From CAZAGD01 sp049699975 (GTDB lineage: Bacteria > Desulfobacterota > SM23-61), in NCBI GenBank assembly GCA_049699975.1, contig JBNAWB010000191.1, positions 1-7,054 of the forward strand: DNA of 7,054 nucleotides. Reading direction: 5' to 3'. Both the position numbers and the translations under genes were made by a program. The first letter of the stretch is position 1; each line of letters opens with the position of its first letter. The notes below the pieces were generated by a model. It was not told the DNA's origin and ran no database searches. It was given only the letters and a program-made list of their open reading frames with translations. Below, piece by piece: positions 1 through 6,872 of the stretch.

Positions 1-26
1 AATAAACCGAATTAACGGAGGCGTGC
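1..26 (+). promoter_or_regulatory. Ribosome binding site and end of an upstream intergenic segment before the RND gene
   Basis: These bases hold a clear SD (GGAGG, 17-21) five bases before the ATG at 27, which fixes the RND start. In-window TAA triplets at 3-5 and 13-15 could each be the stop codon of an upstream gene, and in such operons that gene is usually the periplasmic adaptor (membrane fusion protein). The segment is too short to tell whether either stop is used. No promoter is visible, so transcription most likely enters from outside the window. Confidence 0.6.
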
Positions 27-3000
27 ATGTTATCGAGATTTTTTCTTGATCGACCAGTTTTCGCGTGGGTAATCGCTATCATTATCATGGCTGCGGGGGC
101 ATTGGCTATCTATAATTTGCCCGTCTCGCAATATCCCCCGATTGCTCCCCCTTCGATTTATATTAATGCTTTTTATCCAGGCGCTTCTGCCGAAACAGTA
201 GAAAACAGCGTCACCCAGATTATCGAACAGAAAATGACTGGTCTGGATAAGATGATTTATCTTTCGGCCACCAGCGACTCAGCTGGGACATCACGGATAG
301 AACTCACCTTTGAACCAGGTACTGATCCAGATCTGGCTTGGGCCAAGGTGCAGAATAAGCTGCAGTTGGCTATGGCCAGCCTTCCAGAAGTAGTGCAACG
401 GCAGGGCATCACCGTAGGCAAGGCGACGCGCAATTATTTGATGATTGTGGGCTTGATTTCGGAAGATGGGAGCATGGATGGAAATGATTTGCGCGACTAT
501 GCCCAATCCAATCTGGAAAAAGTCTTGGCCCGCGTGCCCGGAGTAGGCGAAGTCGAAGTATTTGGCAGCCAATATGCCATGCGTATCTGGTTGAATCCAG
601 AAAAACTGACCGCTTATCAGCTAACTACTGAAGAAGTTATGGGAGCAATCAGGGCCTATAATGTGGAAGTTTCGGCAGGTCAATTTGGCGGAGCGCCCGC
701 CGTTCCCGGGCAACGCCTGAATGCTTCGATTACTATGCAAAGCATGCTTAAGACCCCTGAAGAATTCGCCGCTATTCCGCTAAAGATTAACACTGATGGT
801 TCTATCGTGAGAATAAAAGATGTAGGCCGGACTGAATTAGGCACGGAATTTTATGATGTGCAAGCATTTTATAATGGTAAGCCCTCTGCTGGATTAGCGA
901 TCCGCATGGCGGCTGGAGCAAATGCTTTGGATACGGCCGATGCCGTCCGGAAAAAAATGGACGAAATGAGCCGTTACTTCCCGCCGGGAATGAAAGTAGT
1001 TTACCCTTTTGACACAACCCCTTTTGTCAAAGTAGCCATCAATGAGGTGGTTAAGACTCTCTTCGAGGCGATTCTCTTAGTTTTCATAGTGATGTGGCTT
1101 TTTCTAGGGAACATAAGAGCTACCTTGATTCCCACCATCGCTGTGCCCGTAGTCATCTTGGGCACATTTGCTATTTTGGGAGCATTTGGTTTCTCCATCA
1201 ATATGCTCACCATGTTTGCTATGGTACTGGCCATTGGCTTGCTGGTGGATGATGCCATAGTGGTGGTGGAAAATGTAGAAAGGATCATGAGCGAGGAAGG
1301 TCTTTCACCCCGCGAGGCTACGGCCAAGTCCATGGACCAGATTACCAGTGCTTTGATTGGCATTGGATTAGTACTTTCGGCGGTTTTCGGGCCTATGGCT
1401 TTTTTCGGCGGTTCTACTGGGGTTATTTATCGGCAGTTCTCTTTGACGATTGCTTCGGCCATGCTTCTTTCGGTAGGCGTAGCTTTAATCCTAACTCCCG
1501 TTCTTTGCGCCTCTCTGCTTAAGCCTGTCCGCGCCGGTCATGAACCGGGGGAAAATTCCATCTCCCTTTTGCGTCCTTTTTTCTTATGGTTTGATCGTTC
1601 CTTCTTCCGCTTCCGGGATTTTTATGTCCGGTTAGTGGGGCATTCGCTTTCCCGGAAGTTTAGCTATGCCTTTATCTTTTTAGTGATCGTTGTTTTAATG
1701 GGTTACCTTTTTATGAGGATGCCTACCAGTTATCTTCCCGATGAAGATCAAGGTACATTATTAGCGCAGATTCTCATGCCCACGGGAGCTACTTTGGAAC
1801 AGACGGAGGAAGTGGCCGATGAAATCCAACGCTACTTTCAGGAAAAAGAAAAAGAGGCCGTAGCCTCTTGTATGACCATCGTAGGTATTGGTTTTTCAGG
1901 AAGGGGTCAGAATAACGGTATGGTCTTCGTCAGGCTGAAAGATTGGCACCTGCGGGATCGGCCAGATTTAAGGGCCAAGGCTATTGGCGGAAGAGCTATG
2001 GCCGCTCTTTCTCGAATCAGAAAAGCCATAGTTTTTGTCTTCCCACCGCCCCCAATAGTGGAATTAGGTAATGCGCGTGGTTTTGACCTGCAGTTATTGG
2101 ATCGGGGAGGTTTGGGCCACGGAGCTTTAATGATGGCCCGTAATCAACTTTTAGGTATGGCCGCCCAAGATCGACGCTTGACGGCCGTTAGGCCCAACGG
2201 TATGGAAGATGTGCCTGAATATCGGATCGAGGTTGATTGGGAAAAGGCTGGCGCTTTAGGTATCCCCATTTCTTCGATCCATAATAATATCTCAGCCACT
2301 TTTGGCAGCGCTTACGTAAATAATTTTATTCAAGGTGGACGGGTCAAACGCGTCTTCGTGCAAGCGGATGCACCTCACCGCATGTTGCCTACCGACTTAG
2401 AAAAGATTTATGTACGCAATACAGCAGGTAAGATGGTGCCTTATTCTTCCTTTGCTTCTGGACGCTGGATTTATGGCTCTCCTCGCTTAGAGCGCTATAA
2501 TGGATTCCCCTCGCTGAATATTTGGGGGGAGCCGGCCCCGGGAAGAAGCTCAGGAGAAGCCATGCAGGCCATGGAAGAAATTATTGCGAAGCTTCCCCGG
2601 GGGATTGGGTTTGAATGGACAGGCATCTCCTATCAGGAACGTATGGCCAGGGCGCAGGCTCCAATCTTATATGCTTTTTCCGTATTCGTGATCTTTCTCT
2701 GCCTGGCCGCCCTTTATGAAAGCTGGCCCATTCCTATTTCCATTCTCCTGACTTTGCCTTTAGGGGCGATAGGAGGAGTGATCGCTTCCAGCTTACGGGG
2801 AATGCCCAATGACGTTTATTTTCAAATCGGTCTTTTAACCACCTTAGGTCTGAGCACTAAGAATGCCATCTTGATTGTGCAGTTTGCCAAAGCCAAGCTG
2901 GCGGAAGGAATGGGAGTTAATGAGGCCGCTTTACAGGGTACTAAATTACGTTTTCGGCCCATCATCATGACTTCGTTGGCTTTTGGCTTCGGTGTTCTTC

Positions 3001-3188
3001 CTTTGGCCTTGAATACGGGAGCAGGTGCCGGAGCGATGAACGCTATAGGTACATCGGTATTTGGCGGGATGGTCACCGGCACTTTCTTGGTTACTTTGTT
3101 TACTCCCCTCTTTTATGTAGTGATTGAAAGGACTTTAGGTAAGAGCAAAAAGGGGGCAACAGTGCCAACTCATTCTTTGCCGGAATAA
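27..3188 (+). CDS. HAE1-family RND multidrug efflux permease (AcrB/MexB-like)
   Basis: This is the proton-driven inner-membrane pump of a tripartite efflux system; the family captures hydrophobic or amphiphilic compounds from periplasm and membrane and passes them to an outer-membrane channel. At 1053 residues it is full length (AcrB is 1049). It opens with the typical MLSRFFLDRPVFAWV. Twelve membrane spans can be placed: one near 10-28, five within 340-495, one near 545-563 and five within 877-1030, with two large periplasmic loops between. The proton-relay residues are present: Asp408-Asp409 in TM4 (GLLVDDAIVVVEN), Lys945 in TM10 (GLSTKNAILIVQF), Arg975 and Thr982 in TM11 (LRFRPIIMTSLAF). 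The switch-loop motif GFSGRGQN sits at 622-629. The SD GGAGG lies five bases before the start. The channel gene follows after 13 bases. The pump class is certain; the substrate cannot be read from sequence. Confidence 0.97.
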   Translation: MLSRFFLDRPVFAWVIAIIIMAAGALAIYNLPVSQYPPIAPPSIYINAFYPGASAETVENSVTQIIEQKMTGLDKMIYLSATSDSAGTSRIELTFEPGTDPDLAWAKVQNKLQLAMASLPEVVQRQGITVGKATRNYLMIVGLISEDGSMDGNDLRDYAQSNLEKVLARVPGVGEVEVFGSQYAMRIWLNPEKLTAYQLTTEEVMGAIRAYNVEVSAGQFGGAPAVPGQRLNASITMQSMLKTPEEFAAIPLKINTDGSIVRIKDVGRTELGTEFYDVQAFYNGKPSAGLAIRMAAGANALDTADAVRKKMDEMSRYFPPGMKVVYPFDTTPFVKVAINEVVKTLFEAILLVFIVMWLFLGNIRATLIPTIAVPVVILGTFAILGAFGFSINMLTMFAMVLAIGLLVDDAIVVVENVERIMSEEGLSPREATAKSMDQITSALIGIGLVLSAVFGPMAFFGGSTGVIYRQFSLTIASAMLLSVGVALILTPVLCASLLKPVRAGHEPGENSISLLRPFFLWFDRSFFRFRDFYVRLVGHSLSRKFSYAFIFLVIVVLMGYLFMRMPTSYLPDEDQGTLLAQILMPTGATLEQTEEVADEIQRYFQEKEKEAVASCMTIVGIGFSGRGQNNGMVFVRLKDWHLRDRPDLRAKAIGGRAMAALSRIRKAIVFVFPPPPIVELGNARGFDLQLLDRGGLGHGALMMARNQLLGMAAQDRRLTAVRPNGMEDVPEYRIEVDWEKAGALGIPISSIHNNISATFGSAYVNNFIQGGRVKRVFVQADAPHRMLPTDLEKIYVRNTAGKMVPYSSFASGRWIYGSPRLERYNGFPSLNIWGEPAPGRSSGEAMQAMEEIIAKLPRGIGFEWTGISYQERMARAQAPILYAFSVFVIFLCLAALYESWPIPISILLTLPLGAIGGVIASSLRGMPNDVYFQIGLLTTLGLSTKNAILIVQFAKAKLAEGMGVNEAALQGTKLRFRPIIMTSLAFGFGVLPLALNTGAGAGAMNAIGTSVFGGMVTGTFLVTLFTPLFYVVIERTLGKSKKGATVPTHSLPE

Positions 3189-3201
3189 GGAGAAGGTTAA
3201 A

Positions 3202-4602
3202 ATGAAAGGGAAACTTTTTCTCCTGATTTTTATTATGGTCATCTTATTGCTGAAGGGATGCACGCTAATTCCTAAATATGAAAAGCCGGCAGCTCCGGTT
3301 CCAGTCGAGTGGCCGAAAGGGGCAGCTTACCAAGAAGCTATCGGGCCTACTCCACCAGAAATAAAGTGGCCAGATTTTATTACTGATGAAAAATTAAAAA
3401 AGATCATTGAACAGGCTTTACGCAACAATCGTGACCTGCGGCTGGCCGCTTTGCAGGTGCAGAAAGTTAGAGCTCTTTACGGCATTCAACGAGCGGAGCT
3501 TTATCCAACAGTCAGCGCGGCCGGCACGGGGAGTGTGCAAAGGGTACCGGCTGATCTTTCCCCAAAAGGGAAAGAGATGACTGCTGAACAATACAGCATA
3601 AATTTAGGGATAAGTTCTTGGGAAATAGATTTTTTTGGCCGCATCCAAAGTTTAAAAGAATCAGCTTTAGAGGAATATTTAGCTTCAGAGCAGGGTCGGC
3701 GAAGCGCTCAAATAAGCCTCATTGCCGCCATAGCGAGTGTTTATTTAACTTTAGCTGCTGATCAAGAAAACTTGGAGCTCGCTCAGTCAACTCTGCAAAC
3801 GCAAGAAGCTGCTTATAATTTGATTCGCCGCCGTTACGAAGTGGGCGTAGCCTCGGAGTTGGAATTGCGGCAAGCCCAAACTCAAGTAGATACGGCTAAA
3901 AGAGAAATTGCTCACTATACTCAATTAATAGCCCAGGATAAAAATGCCCTGCAACTCCTTTTAGGTGGGCCCGTCCCCCAGGAGCTCTTACCGGAGGGAT
4001 TGGGGAGAATTAGTCCATTTCGGGAGATTTCGCCTGGTTTATCTTCTGAAGTCCTTTTGCAACGGCCGGATATTCAGGCCGCGGAGCATAGGCTGAAAGC
4101 GGCCCAGGCCTATATTGGAGCGGCGCGGGCAGCTTTCTTTCCGCGCATTGCCCTAACTGCGGGAGTTGGGACAGCGAGCGCCGAATTGTCGGGACTCTTC
4201 AAGTCCGGTTCCGGAACGTGGAATTTTATGCCCCAAATTGTGATGCCCATTTTTGATGCCCGCACCTGGTCGGCTTATGAAGCCAGCAAAGTAGAAAGAG
4301 AGATTGCTTTGACCCAATACGAAAAGGCGATTCAAACAGCATTCCGGGAGGTTGCCGATGCTTTAGCGGTTCATGGAACAGTGGCCGACCAATTAAAGGC
4401 CCAAGAGTCTTTGGTCAAGGCGTTGGCTGAGACTCACCGCTTGGCAGAGGTACGTTACCTCCATGGCCTCGACAGCTATTTGGCCGTCCTTGATGCCCAG
4501 CGGGCGCTTTTTGCTGCCCGCCAGGGTTTAGTTTCCATGCGCTTGGCGAAAATCGCCAACCAAGTCAAACTCTACGCCGTGTTGGGTGGAGGGGGTGAAT
4601 AA
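3202..4602 (+). CDS. Efflux outer-membrane lipoprotein channel (NodT/OprM-type, TolC superfamily)
   Basis: This is the outer-membrane exit duct that partners the RND pump just upstream. At 466 residues it is normal length for OprM/NodT proteins. A lipoprotein signal peptide spans residues 1-19, with the lipidated cysteine at Cys20 (LLLKGC), followed by the characteristic start of mature NodT proteins (PKYEKP, then PVPVEWP). Two OEP repeats follow, roughly 60-255 and 280-462. Hallmarks include SWEIDFFGR (139-147), LLQRPDIQAAEHRL (285-298), AARAAFFPRI (307-316), FREVADAL (381-388), and RYLHGLDSYLAVLDAQR (418-434). The SD AAGGAG overlaps the stop codon of the RND gene, so the two are co-translated from one message. 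Oddities: Lys at lipobox position -2, and the last 31 bases overlap the convergent radical SAM gene. Thr after the lipid cysteine lacks the inner-membrane retention Asp, fitting outer-membrane sorting. Confidence 0.96.
   Translation: MKGKLFLLIFIMVILLLKGCTLIPKYEKPAAPVPVEWPKGAAYQEAIGPTPPEIKWPDFITDEKLKKIIEQALRNNRDLRLAALQVQKVRALYGIQRAELYPTVSAAGTGSVQRVPADLSPKGKEMTAEQYSINLGISSWEIDFFGRIQSLKESALEEYLASEQGRRSAQISLIAAIASVYLTLAADQENLELAQSTLQTQEAAYNLIRRRYEVGVASELELRQAQTQVDTAKREIAHYTQLIAQDKNALQLLLGGPVPQELLPEGLGRISPFREISPGLSSEVLLQRPDIQAAEHRLKAAQAYIGAARAAFFPRIALTAGVGTASAELSGLFKSGSGTWNFMPQIVMPIFDARTWSAYEASKVEREIALTQYEKAIQTAFREVADALAVHGTVADQLKAQESLVKALAETHRLAEVRYLHGLDSYLAVLDAQRALFAARQGLVSMRLAKIANQVKLYAVLGGGGE
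4500..4521. repeat. GC-rich inverted repeat near the 3' end of the channel gene
   Basis: GCGGGC (4500-4505) and GCCCGC (4516-4521) form a perfect 6-bp stem. The 10-base loop contains a further GC/GC pairing around TTTTT. It lies within channel-gene coding sequence and 51 bases beyond the stop of the convergent radical SAM gene. No T tract follows on either strand, so it is not a canonical intrinsic terminator. It may simply reflect codon choice, but could pause or protect the 3' end of the minus-strand transcript. Confidence 0.45.
4543..4559. repeat. Perfect 7-bp palindrome with 3-base loop at the convergent gene junction
   Basis: TTGGCGA (4543-4549), AAA, and TCGCCAA (4553-4559) make a perfect short hairpin on either strand. 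It encodes Leu-Ala-Lys-Ile-Ala near the channel protein C-terminus. It begins 13 bases past the stop of the minus-strand radical SAM gene, where a terminator or 3'-end-stabilising hairpin would be expected. There is no U tract on either strand, so the terminator role is uncertain. Confidence 0.45.
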
Positions 4603-6215
4603 TGCTGTTCCAAATAATCAGGAAAAGAAGTGGAGATAATTTTCTGGGCGGCAGATAGTTTTTGAGAGAACGAATCCCGTTTAAAACTCCTCAGCCATTG
4701 GCGCATGATCAGCCAGCCACCAAATCTGGTAGTATGGTTGACCCAGCTCCGATACCATTTTTCCCATCCCCGCTTTAAATTAGGCAAATAGAAGAAGATA
4801 ATGGGGAACCAAAGAATGCTCAACGCAATTTGGAACATATGGCGAAGACGGTAATAGCGCCCCATAATTTTAATTAAGGATTTTTGCATTTCTTCAGGAG
4901 TCATAGGAGGGTCGGGTAAGAAAAGAGGAAAATTTCCATCATAATATTCCCAGCCTACATACTCGCGGGGGAAGATGCGCTTCTGCCTCTGCAATCTTTG
5001 GGTTAATTCTGTTCCGGGCAGCGGGGCAGGGAGTAATACTTGCACGGAATGGAGGCGAGCTCGATTAATAAACCTTTTGAATCTCTTGATGCGCTCTTGA
5101 GCCGACATGGTAAATTCAATTCCTTCGGGCATGGGATAACCGAAAATGAACATCCCATGAACAAGAAAGCCAGCCTTATAAAATTTATGAGCAAGGGTTA
5201 ACATTTCTTCAGGCTTTAAGTGCTTGCCCATAGCTTTTAGCTCTTCAGCAATGGGGGATTCGAAACCAATGGCCACATAACGAATACCTGCTTCCCGCAT
5301 GGCTTGGAGTAGCTCATCATCACGGGCTTTATCCAGGCGAATTTGCACGGTGATTATGAAACGTTTGTTTATTTTCCTTTGATAATCGCGGAGCAGATAA
5401 CATAGGCGTATAGTGTCTTGACGATCCTGAGCAAAGAGATCATCGACAATAAAGAAATGCTTCGCGCCTCTGGTTTCATGCAGGCTGATTATTTGTTCAT
5501 AGAGTCTCTCTATTGGAGCATAACGAGGTTTACCTTTAACTGAGCAAAATTCGCAGTTCATTCCGCATCCCCGGACTCTGCCAACTGGGTATATTTTGAT
5601 TTGGGCATACCGAATTAGAGAAAAATCAGGAAGAGGATAAACATCGAAGTCTTTAATGGGTGCTCTATCTTGGGTTAAATGAACCTGTTCACCATTTAGG
5701 TAAGCTATTCCAGCGATGTCTTGTTTAGTTATCTGCCCTGTATAGGCTTTTAATAATTCTTTTATAGTCTCTTCGCCTTCTCCTATAACCACTATATCTA
5801 CTCCGTTATGAAGAGCTTCGGCAATATTTTCGCCAACAAAGTGTTGACCGCCCGCAATAGTGAACACGGAGAGACTTTTATAAAAACGGACGAGTTCATA
5901 AAGGCGAGGAATTGTACTCGTTAAACCACCATAGAATCCTACTACGTCCGCTGGTCTTAATTGTTGCAGAGCCTCATGATCGGGAAGACCGTTATTAGTA
6001 ACTGGACCAGATCTTTGGTAATTGTTTTCATCAATTACTTCCACATCCCACCCGGGCACTTCGCGAGCAACTGTGGCCACAGTAATTGGTCCTAAGGCTG
6101 TAGTTTTTCGGGCGATGCGGGAATAAATATTAAAAGTTGGATAAGCGGGAATAACCATCCGCAGCCTGTACCTTTTTTTGTTTACTTGATTTTCACCTTT
6201 CGCCAAAGTGGCCAT
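4572..6215 (-). CDS. B12-binding-domain-type radical SAM protein of unknown substrate
   Basis: This is a probable radical S-adenosylmethionine enzyme of 547 residues. Residues about 15-155 match the N-terminal cobalamin-binding-like Rossmann domain found in methyltransferase/cyclase radical SAM proteins: an opening MVIPAYPT, an AGGQH turn (121-125) and the closing VVIGEGEET (142-150). The [4Fe-4S] cluster motif CxxxCxxC is Cys217, Cys221 and Cys224 (RGCGMNCEFC). Further barrel signatures are FFIVDDLF (254-261), AIGFESP (315-321) and GMFIFGYP (354-361). The His-containing DxHxxG cobalamin-ligand motif is not seen, as is common in this class; if B12 is bound, it would be without that axial His. 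The tail has a hydrophobic stretch (about 461-478, rich in Leu, Ile, Phe and Pro) with basic residues after it, suggesting membrane association. The SD AGGAGGT (6227-6221) supports the ATG at 6215. The RRM gene ends 23 bases upstream. The class is clear; the reaction is not. Confidence 0.93.
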   Translation of the reverse strand: MATLAKGENQVNKKRYRLRMVIPAYPTFNIYSRIARKTTALGPITVATVAREVPGWDVEVIDENNYQRSGPVTNNGLPDHEALQQLRPADVVGFYGGLTSTIPRLYELVRFYKSLSVFTIAGGQHFVGENIAEALHNGVDIVVIGEGEETIKELLKAYTGQITKQDIAGIAYLNGEQVHLTQDRAPIKDFDVYPLPDFSLIRYAQIKIYPVGRVRGCGMNCEFCSVKGKPRYAPIERLYEQIISLHETRGAKHFFIVDDLFAQDRQDTIRLCYLLRDYQRKINKRFIITVQIRLDKARDDELLQAMREAGIRYVAIGFESPIAEELKAMGKHLKPEEMLTLAHKFYKAGFLVHGMFIFGYPMPEGIEFTMSAQERIKRFKRFINRARLHSVQVLLPAPLPGTELTQRLQRQKRIFPREYVGWEYYDGNFPLFLPDPPMTPEEMQKSLIKIMGRYYRLRHMFQIALSILWFPIIFFYLPNLKRGWEKWYRSWVNHTTRFGGWLIMRQWLRSFKRDSFSQKLSAAQKIISTSFPDYLEQHYSPPPPNTA

Positions 6216-6238
6216 TATAAACCTCCTCTTAACTAAAA

Positions 6239-6511
6239 TTAAAAATTGCGGCGGCGAAAACTTTGCCTTACGCGAGCTTCTTTAACTAAGAGCACTTTCT
6301 CCATAAAATTTCTTTTATTAAGCATGGAAACTGCTTTCTGAGCTTCGTGACGGGTGGACATCTCTATAAAGGCAAACCCCCGTGACTGACCACTTTGATG
6401 ATCTTTGGGAATGATAACGGACACTACATCTCCGGCCTGAGAGAAATGAGTTTTCAAGTCTGTTTCCGTCGCCTGAAAAGGAACATTGCCTACATATATT
6501 TTAGTGTTCAT
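6239..6511 (-). CDS. Single-RRM RNA-binding protein
   Basis: This is a 90-residue protein made almost entirely of one RNA recognition motif, of the small glycine-poor type found in cyanobacteria and various other bacteria. RNP2 is IYVGNV (5-10) and RNP1 is RGFAFIEM (44-51), with the aromatic RNA-stacking residues Tyr6, Phe46 and Phe48 all present. The fold order beta-alpha-beta-beta-alpha-beta can be followed through to VLLVKEAR (73-80). A short basic tail rich in Arg ends the protein and would help nucleic-acid contact. The start is supported by GAGGAG (6522-6517), five bases before the ATG. It lies between the cold-shock gene (94 bases upstream) and the radical SAM gene (23 bases downstream), so co-transcription is likely. 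RNA binding is known for the family; the targets and physiological role are not readable here. Confidence 0.94.
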   Translation of the reverse strand: MNTKIYVGNVPFQATETDLKTHFSQAGDVVSVIIPKDHQSGQSRGFAFIEMSTRHEAQKAVSMLNKRNFMEKVLLVKEARVRQSFRRRNF

Positions 6512-6553
6512 ATCTTCTCCTCTTCGTGGAGGGTTATTTTCTAAATCTGGAAG

Positions 6554-6587
6554 AGATCCCGAAGTAATGATTTTAACCTCGGGATCT
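6554..6587 (-). promoter_or_regulatory. Perfect 9-bp inverted repeat in the csp-RRM intergenic region
   Basis: AGATCCCGA (6554-6562) and TCGGGATCT (6579-6587) are exact reverse complements separated by 16 bases, enough for a stable hairpin in the minus-strand transcript between csp and the RRM gene. No U tract follows on the minus strand, so it is not a standard intrinsic terminator. It could be an operator, an RNA processing site, or part of a leader switch for the RRM gene. The symmetry is directly visible; its function is inferred. Confidence 0.6.
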
Positions 6588-6607
6588 AATACCCGGCAGG
6601 TTTTTTT
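6577..6607 (+). terminator. Plus-strand intrinsic-terminator-like hairpin with T7, facing into csp
   Basis: On the plus strand CCT-CGGG (6577-6583) pairs with CCCG-(gc)-AGG (6592-6600): seven base pairs with a two-base bulge and an eight-base loop, immediately followed by seven T (6601-6607). This has terminator layout for rightward transcription, although no plus-strand gene is recognised to its left before the channel gene about 2 kb away. It could stop antisense transcription or read-through from the efflux operon before it enters csp. The T run is also simply the A run after the csp stop codon, so chance is possible. Confidence 0.4.
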
Positions 6608-6806
6608 ACAACTTGATTACATCGATGGCTTGCAGGCCCTTTTTCCCTTGGGCAATTTTAAACTCTACTACATCACCTTCCCGCAGAACCTTGAAACCTT
6701 CTTGTTTGATGGATGAGAAGTGCACGAATAAATCTTCGCCGCCGTCTTGCGTTATAAATCCGAAACCCTTCTGCTCGTTAAACCATTTCACTTTTCCTTT
6801 AGGCAT
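6606..6806 (-). CDS. Cold-shock protein, CspA family
   Basis: This is a 66-residue single cold-shock domain, full length for the family. These proteins bind single-stranded RNA and DNA, melt RNA secondary structure, and in E. coli some members act as transcription antiterminators. It starts with the standard KGKVKWFN. RNP1 is KGFGFI (13-18) and RNP2 is LFVHFS (26-31), with nucleic-acid-stacking residues Trp8, Phe15, Phe17, Phe27, His29 and Phe30 present. The start is fixed by an exceptionally long SD upstream of the ATG at 6806. It is the first gene after a strong leftward promoter and a structured leader of about 133 bases. Whether it is cold-induced or a constitutive paralogue cannot be told from the protein. 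Confidence 0.97.
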   Translation of the reverse strand: MPKGKVKWFNEQKGFGFITQDGGEDLFVHFSSIKQEGFKVLREGDVVEFKIAQGKKGLQAIDVIKL

Positions 6807-6811
6807 TACTA

Positions 6812-6825
6812 ATCACCTCCTTTCT
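6812..6825 (-). promoter_or_regulatory. Unusually long Shine-Dalgarno for csp
   Basis: Reading leftward, AGAAAGGAGGTGAT ends five bases before the ATG, with nine bases between GGAGG and the start codon. This equals the full complement of the common bacterial 16S rRNA 3' tail (ATCACCTCCTTTCT), so up to 14 continuous pairs are possible if this organism has that tail. It settles the csp start and predicts very high translation capacity once the site is accessible. Confidence 0.85.
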
Positions 6826-6857
6826 CTTTTGTTTGTATAAGAAGCGGGGAGTTAAAG

Positions 6858-6865
6858 AAGGAGAC
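6858..6865 (-). promoter_or_regulatory. Anti-SD-like segment in the csp leader
   Basis: In the minus-strand leader GTCTCCTT (6865-6858) can pair with AAGGAGGT of the csp SD (6822-6815): six Watson-Crick pairs (CTCCTT with AAGGAG) plus two G-U pairs, with a loop of about 35 bases. A second CTCC lies a little nearer the SD. This could mask the ribosome site in a temperature-dependent way. The pairing is possible on paper; no folding energy was computed. Confidence 0.35.
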
Positions 6866-6872
6866 CCAAATT

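Noticed and set aside
1001..1363. Minus-strand open frame of 120 codons inside the RND gene
   Set aside because: It lies opposite a conserved membrane segment of the RND permease; its composition mirrors that gene and it has no family features.
2822..3082. Minus-strand open frame of 86 codons inside the RND gene
   Set aside because: It is antisense to the conserved TM10-TM12 region of the permease, with no independent evidence.
6570..6598. Possible internal promoter for the RRM gene (TAAAAT at 6575-6570)
   Set aside because: The -10 match is good, but the -35 position at 17-base spacing reads TGCCGG, which does not resemble TTGACA.
6811..6826. Plus-strand resemblance to the 3' end of 16S rRNA (ATCACCTCCTTTCT)
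   Set aside because: It is only 14 bases with no rRNA sequence around it, and it is fully explained as the complement of the csp SD.
6486..6840. Plus-strand open frames of about 75 codons opposite csp and the RRM gene
   Set aside because: They are antisense shadows of well-supported minus-strand genes, with no SD and no recognisable protein features.
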